DNA from: Treponema saccharophilum DSM 2985
GTDB lineage: Bacteria > Spirochaetota > Spirochaetia > Treponematales > Treponemataceae
Reading direction: 5' to 3'
Assembly: GCF_000255555.1 (NCBI RefSeq)
Contig: NZ_AGRW01000053.1
Location: 124,001-188,000 of the forward strand
Length of the DNA stretch: 64,000 bases
Shown piece after piece: positions 60,215 through 64,000 of this stretch (positions are counted from its first letter, which is position 1; every line of letters begins with the position of its first letter). The notes under the pieces were generated by a model. The model had not been told where the DNA came from and did not search any database. It was given only the letters and a program-made list of their open reading frames with translations. The position numbers and the translations under genes were made by a program.

Positions 60215-61078
60215 ATGACGATTTCTTCATCATTCGATTTGGCAAACGGGACGAAGATTCCGGCAATCGGGTTCGGGACGTGGCAGAGCGCGGACGGGCA
60301 GGAATGTTACGACGCAGTTCTCGCGGCGCTCAGGGCAGGCTACAGGCACATCGACACGGCGGCGGCGTACGGAAACGAGGAGTCTGTCGGGCGGGCAATC
60401 GCGGATTTTCTCTCGGAATCGGGATGCAGCCGCGGGGATTTGTTCGTGACGACGAAACTCTGGAACAGCGACCACGGATACGAGCAGACGAAAAAGGCGC
60501 TCGACGTTTCCCTCAAAAAACTCGCGCTCGACTACGCCGACCTGTACCTCATCCACTGGCCGAACCCGCTGCAGTTCCGCGACTGCTGGAAGGAAAAAAA
60601 CGCAGAAAGCTGGAAGGCGATGGAGGAGGCGCTCGGCGAAGGAAAGCTCCGCGCAATCGGAATCTCGAATTTCTGCGAGCGGCACATCGACGCGCTGCTC
60701 GAAACGGCGGAAATCCGCCCGATGGTGAACCAGATAAAGCTGTGCCCCGGACAGACGCAGGAAAAGCTCGTCGAGTATTCGAAATCGCTCGGGATGGTCG
60801 TCGAGGCGTACTCGCCGCTCGGCACGGGAGGCATTTTCAGCAACGATTTCATGAAATCGCTCGCCGAGAAATACAAAAAGTCGATTGCGCAAATCTGCAT
60901 ACGGTGGAGCCTTCAGAAAGGATTCCTCCCGCTCCCAAAAAGCGTGACGCCATCCCGCATCGCGGAGAACGCCGCCGTCTTCGATTTCGCGATTGACGAT
61001 TCCGACTGCGAGAAAATCGGCTCGCTCACCGGACTCGACATCAAACAGGCGCGGAACCCCGACGAAGCACCGTTCTAG
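60215..61078 (+). CDS. aldo/keto reductase
   Basis: NADPH-dependent carbonyl reductase of 287 residues, (alpha/beta)8 barrel. Catalytic set: Asp47, Tyr52 (HIDTAAAYGNEESVGRAI), Lys81 (TTKLW) and His114 (LIHWP). The coenzyme region PLPKSVTPSRIAENAAVFDF near the C-terminus matches 2,5-diketogluconate-type reductases. SD AAAGGAGG. The stop codon lies right at the first family A repeat unit. Substrate unknown. Confidence 0.95.
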   Translation: MTISSSFDLANGTKIPAIGFGTWQSADGQECYDAVLAALRAGYRHIDTAAAYGNEESVGRAIADFLSESGCSRGDLFVTTKLWNSDHGYEQTKKALDVSLKKLALDYADLYLIHWPNPLQFRDCWKEKNAESWKAMEEALGEGKLRAIGISNFCERHIDALLETAEIRPMVNQIKLCPGQTQEKLVEYSKSLGMVVEAYSPLGTGGIFSNDFMKSLAEKYKKSIAQICIRWSLQKGFLPLPKSVTPSRIAENAAVFDFAIDDSDCEKIGSLTGLDIKQARNPDEAPF

Positions 61079-61600
61079 CGCTTGCAGAGCTTTTTCCGTT
61101 CTTAGTTCGCGCTTGCAGAGTTTTTTCCGTTCTCAGTTCGGCTTTCTCGGAGCAAGCGTTCGCCGGTGCGCATAGGCGCACCTTCCCGGGTGGGATTGCG
61201 CGGGATGAGTGATTTTTCGCGTTCTCAGCTTGCGCTTGCAGAGTTTTTTTCCGTTCTCAGTTCGGTTTTCTCGGAGCAAGCGTTCGCCGATGCGCATAGG
61301 CACACCTTCCCGAGTGGGATTGCGCTTGCCGAGTTTTTTTCGTTCTCAGTTCGGCTTTCTCGGAGCAAGCGTTCGCCGGTGCGCATAGGCGCACCTTCCC
61401 GGGTGAGATTGCGCGGGATGAGTGATTTTTCGCGTTCTCAGTTTGCGCTTGCCGAGTTTTTTCCGTTCTTAGTTCGCGCTTGCAGAGCTTTTTTCCGTTC
61501 TCAGTTTGCGCTTGCAGAGTTTTTTCCGTTCTCAGTTCGGTTTTCTCGGAGCAAGCGTTCGCCGGTGCGCATAGGCGCACCTTCCCGGGTGCGCACGTTC
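61079..61600. repeat. family A repeat cluster 4
   Basis: Four or five mixed full and partial units in a 531-bp convergent gap. Full units read GCGCTTGCAGAG, TTTTTTCCGTTCTCAGTTCGG, TTTCTCGGAGCAAGCG, GGTGCGC-ATAG-GCGCACC, TTCCCGGGTG. The arm CGCTTGC can pair with GCAAGCG in each. Partial units keep only the first block. No gene is credible here. Confidence 0.9.
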
Positions 61601-61609
61601 ACGCGGGGG

Positions 61610-63367
61610 TCAGCGTTGGGATTCGGTTATTTCGAGGATGATGAGGGTTCCGTCTTTTTCGGGGATGCCTTTTGCATCGACGTTCTTTCCGGAAAGGGAT
61701 GCGAGGGCGGATTCCGTGATGGGGGCGGGGCGGCTTTTTTCAGCAGGAGGAGACGGGGGATTTTTCATCGGCTTGCCTGCGCCGGACGGAGGGGGCGACG
61801 GAGGATTCCCGTTTTTCTGCGGATGAGGCATCATCACGCGGATTTTCGTCACGGTTCCGTCTTTGCCCGTTATCGAATACGAGGCAGGCTCGACGGAATT
61901 GTCCGCGAGAAGAATTCCCGAGACGACAGAAAGCGGTGGCTGGGAAGGAACGGTTCCCGCGCTCTTCTTTTCGGGCGAATGCGATTTTTCCGTCGCGGTT
62001 GATTTCCGTTCAGAATGCCGGTTTTCCGCGGCGATTTTTCCGCCGTCGCGCAGCCGTATCGTGATTCCGTTCAGGTGCGCGTTTTTCTCGTCCGAGGAAT
62101 CGTAGTATAGCGTGTTCCCGTGCGAGATTATGTTCGAGAACGTAACGTCGTCGTCCCGAATCGAATTCACGTGGCAGTCGCCGGTCATCTCGAAGACGGC
62201 GTTCTTCGCAAGGCACAGCTCCACGTTGCCTTGTCCGTCCTCGTTCAGCTTTCCTTTGAACGAGGACATTTTTCCGAGGTTCAGTGAAAGCGAGCTGATT
62301 CCGTCAACGATTATGTCGCCCTCAAGCCGCTGCTTTTTCGCGCTGAAGGAAAGGTTCCCGCCGTTCGCGCCTGCCCTTCCCCAACCGCGTGACGAGTCGT
62401 TCCCGGAAACTTTGAGGAGGATTCCCGACGGATTCTCGATTTTCGTCGATTCGAGGTGAATTTCCGCGTCAGTGTTCGTCACGAAGAAGAACGGTCCGTC
62501 GGACACGTTCGAAAGCGAGGACGACGATGACGAAAAGCGCGCCGTCCCCACGTTCGCGTCCCCGCTCATGCTCTGGTAAAGCATGACCGCGCTCGCAGTC
62601 TCGCCCGAAAGTCCCGCCCCGCCGGAAAGCTCGCAGCCGTCAATCGAAATCGAATTCTTTCCCTCGATGCAGGCGATTTCCGACGATTCGGCGCTCCCCT
62701 TCAGCTTGCTGACGCGAATGTCGCCGGTCGAGTAAATCACGGGCGAGCCGTTCCCGCGGGTGACGGCAGTTCCCTTCTCGACGACGACCGTCCCCTCGCC
62801 CCTGTCCGTCGCGAATGCCGCGCAGTGCTCGCCTTCCGTCGTTATGTCGACGCCGCGCGCGCGAATCTTTCCGCCGTAAGTCGCGTCAAGCCCGCGCGAT
62901 GAATTTCCTTTCGTCGTGATTTTCACGTCCTGCAGCGTCACGAACGAATTTTCTCCCGTCGAGAAAACGGCGTTCGCGCCCTCGGCATCGGTCGCCACGC
63001 TCGTTTTTATGAGCGAGATTTTTCCGCCGTCGGAAAGGACGCCCGCGTTCAGCCCGTAGAAATTGCTCTGCCCGCTGTTCGACGAGCCGCCGCTCTTCCT
63101 GATTTCCGCGCTTTTTACGACGATTGTCGCGCCGTTTTCCGAAAGGAGCGCGCTCTCGTCAACGGCGGCGGATTCTATTGTCCCGCCTGAAACCTCCTTT
63201 TTTCCCGAACCGACGGAAATCTTCCCCGAAAGCGCGGGCTTCTCCTCGCCGGGAACAGACCCGAACATGACGTCGGGCGGAGACGCGAACGCCGGCTCAT
63301 CCGCGAAGGACGGAAAAACTGAAAAGGCGCACAAAAACGACGCCGCAGAAACGATTATTCCCTTCAT
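61610..63367 (-). CDS. secreted beta-helix (adhesin-like) protein with Pro-rich tail
   Basis: 585 residues, signal peptide (about 1-22, SFA). From about 50 to 420 the chain has short repeated strands and turns typical of a right-handed parallel beta-helix (GGTIESAAVDESALLSENGA, LSDGGKISLIKTSVATDAEGA, TTKGNSSRGLDATYGGKI, SISIDGCELSGGAGLSG). It resembles pectate-lyase-like adhesin passengers. The tail (about 500-560) is Pro/Lys/Ser-rich (GNPPSPPPSGAGKP). No autotransporter barrel or sortase signal follows, so anchoring is unclear. Monocistronic. Binding target unknown. Confidence 0.75.
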   Translation of the reverse strand: MKGIIVSAASFLCAFSVFPSFADEPAFASPPDVMFGSVPGEEKPALSGKISVGSGKKEVSGGTIESAAVDESALLSENGATIVVKSAEIRKSGGSSNSGQSNFYGLNAGVLSDGGKISLIKTSVATDAEGANAVFSTGENSFVTLQDVKITTKGNSSRGLDATYGGKIRARGVDITTEGEHCAAFATDRGEGTVVVEKGTAVTRGNGSPVIYSTGDIRVSKLKGSAESSEIACIEGKNSISIDGCELSGGAGLSGETASAVMLYQSMSGDANVGTARFSSSSSSLSNVSDGPFFFVTNTDAEIHLESTKIENPSGILLKVSGNDSSRGWGRAGANGGNLSFSAKKQRLEGDIIVDGISSLSLNLGKMSSFKGKLNEDGQGNVELCLAKNAVFEMTGDCHVNSIRDDDVTFSNIISHGNTLYYDSSDEKNAHLNGITIRLRDGGKIAAENRHSERKSTATEKSHSPEKKSAGTVPSQPPLSVVSGILLADNSVEPASYSITGKDGTVTKIRVMMPHPQKNGNPPSPPPSGAGKPMKNPPSPPAEKSRPAPITESALASLSGKNVDAKGIPEKDGTLIILEITESQR

Positions 63368-63526
63368 GTTTTCACTCCATGAGAATTATTTTTGTAAAGG
63401 TCTAGCAAAGTTCCGGGAAATCTTATATTGGAAATAGTCAAACGTTCGCTATGAAAACGCAAAGATTTCCATTGCTTTCAATCCTTTTCAATAAAACCGC
63501 GGATTCCGCCAATCCTTTTCTGAACC

Positions 63527-63555
63527 TTGAACAAGAAGAACCAAACATCTAAAAT
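63527..63555 (+). promoter_or_regulatory. promoter of the last gene, leaderless type
   Basis: TTGAAC, exactly 17 nt, TAAAAT, then 7 nt to the ATG at 63563. The best of the six leaderless-type promoters in the window. Confidence 0.6.
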
Positions 63556-63562
63556 CATCCGC

Positions 63563-64000
63563 ATGGACGATTTAATAACGGAATTTCTAGACAAAAAGGT
63601 GATTGATTCGCTCGACACGCTCCTCTCCGCAAAGGACGAAGGCGAAACGAATGCGGCCGCAAAGACAATCGCGGATTCATTCGGCTCGGGAACTTATTCG
63701 GTCGCCACGCCCGAAGACGAACAGAAACTCATCGTAAGCTTCAAACGGAACCTCACGCTCCTCGTCGAGAAGACATGGGTTGAGAAAATCGACGTTTCGC
63801 TAAAGGAGGAAGTCCTCTACAAGCTCGAGCAGTACTGCACGGAAGTCTCAAAAGGCGCATGGTGCGAATTCTACAAGACGTTTATAAAAATGCTGAACGA
63901 TGTCATCTACCTGATGTTCGGGAACCAGACGAAAACGGACGAATTCGCCGAATATGCCCTCAGAATTGACCCCGAATTCGGAATCTTCTGCTGGTACGTC
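63563..64000 (+). CDS. unknown protein, 3' end cut by window
   Basis: 146 residues are visible. Mostly helical and acidic: DDLITEFLDKKVIDSLDTLL, ETNAAAKTIADSFGSG, LIVSFKRNLTLLVEKTWVEK, KEEVLYKLEQYC. No signal peptide or TM helix so far. No family recognised. The strong promoter and good codon use make it a real gene. Confidence 0.75.
   Translation, partial: MDDLITEFLDKKVIDSLDTLLSAKDEGETNAAAKTIADSFGSGTYSVATPEDEQKLIVSFKRNLTLLVEKTWVEKIDVSLKEEVLYKLEQYCTEVSKGAWCEFYKTFIKMLNDVIYLMFGNQTKTDEFAEYALRIDPEFGIFCWYV

Overview
The window looks like chromosomal DNA of a GC-rich, pectin-using Treponema (a rumen or gut spirochaete of the T. saccharophilum kind). The evidence is a spirochaetal FlaB core flagellin with a sigma-28 promoter, many lipoproteins with the loose spirochaetal lipobox, several outer-membrane barrel proteins, a rhamnogalacturonan lyase and the overall codon style. 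The species is an inference; no rRNA or tRNA gene is present to test it.

Layout. 1-10 kb: an HD-GYP sensor (c-di-GMP hydrolysis), a ferrous iron uptake cluster (two FeoA, FeoB, Cys-rich FeoB partner), flagellin, a small zinc-ribbon membrane protein, a GGDEF cyclase and purD. 10-16 kb: two outer-membrane proteins, a lipoprotein, and an Rpn nuclease gene followed by two complete tandem copies and one remnant of its own 3' end. 16-22.8 kb: glycogen breakdown (glgX split by an in-frame TGA, then glgP) and an iron-type DUF3793-flavodoxin pair behind a long structured leader with an attenuator. 22.8-33.5 kb: SIMPL lipoprotein, secreted 5'-nucleotidase, a helicase plus coiled-coil pair, a sirtuin, a ferric-iron-type ABC operon and a lipoprotein. 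33.6-46.5 kb: era, hisG, a chemoreceptor, the pectin lyase, an Lrp regulator with aminotransferase and nitroreductase, and arginase. 46.6-64 kb: small surface proteins, an amino-acid ABC operon whose binding protein is circularly permuted, a TPR protein with a degenerate Mrr-like domain, an rsmE-to-rsmG operon, a metalloprotease lipoprotein, hisB, an aldo/keto reductase, a beta-helix surface protein and the start of an unknown gene.

Themes. Iron: feo, the DUF3793-flavodoxin pair and the Fbp-type ABC operon; the first two share an 18-bp inverted-repeat operator. c-di-GMP and motility: HD-GYP, GGDEF, flagellin and MCP. Carbon: pectin lyase, glycogen enzymes, nucleotidase. Intergenic DNA is unusually rich in repeats: one 80-90 bp structured repeat occurs in four clusters, there are two other tandem arrays, and two dispersed hairpin families sit mostly at gene ends. 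Six genes have a TANAAT box only 5-7 nt before their ATG and no Shine-Dalgarno, which suggests leaderless mRNAs.

Best candidates for something new: the rpn locus with extra stand-alone C-terminal (antitoxin-like) genes differing in the number of four-residue repeats, the circularly permuted amino-acid binding protein, the DUF3793 leader, and the helicase/coiled-coil pair. All calls come from reading the sequence; no database search was run.
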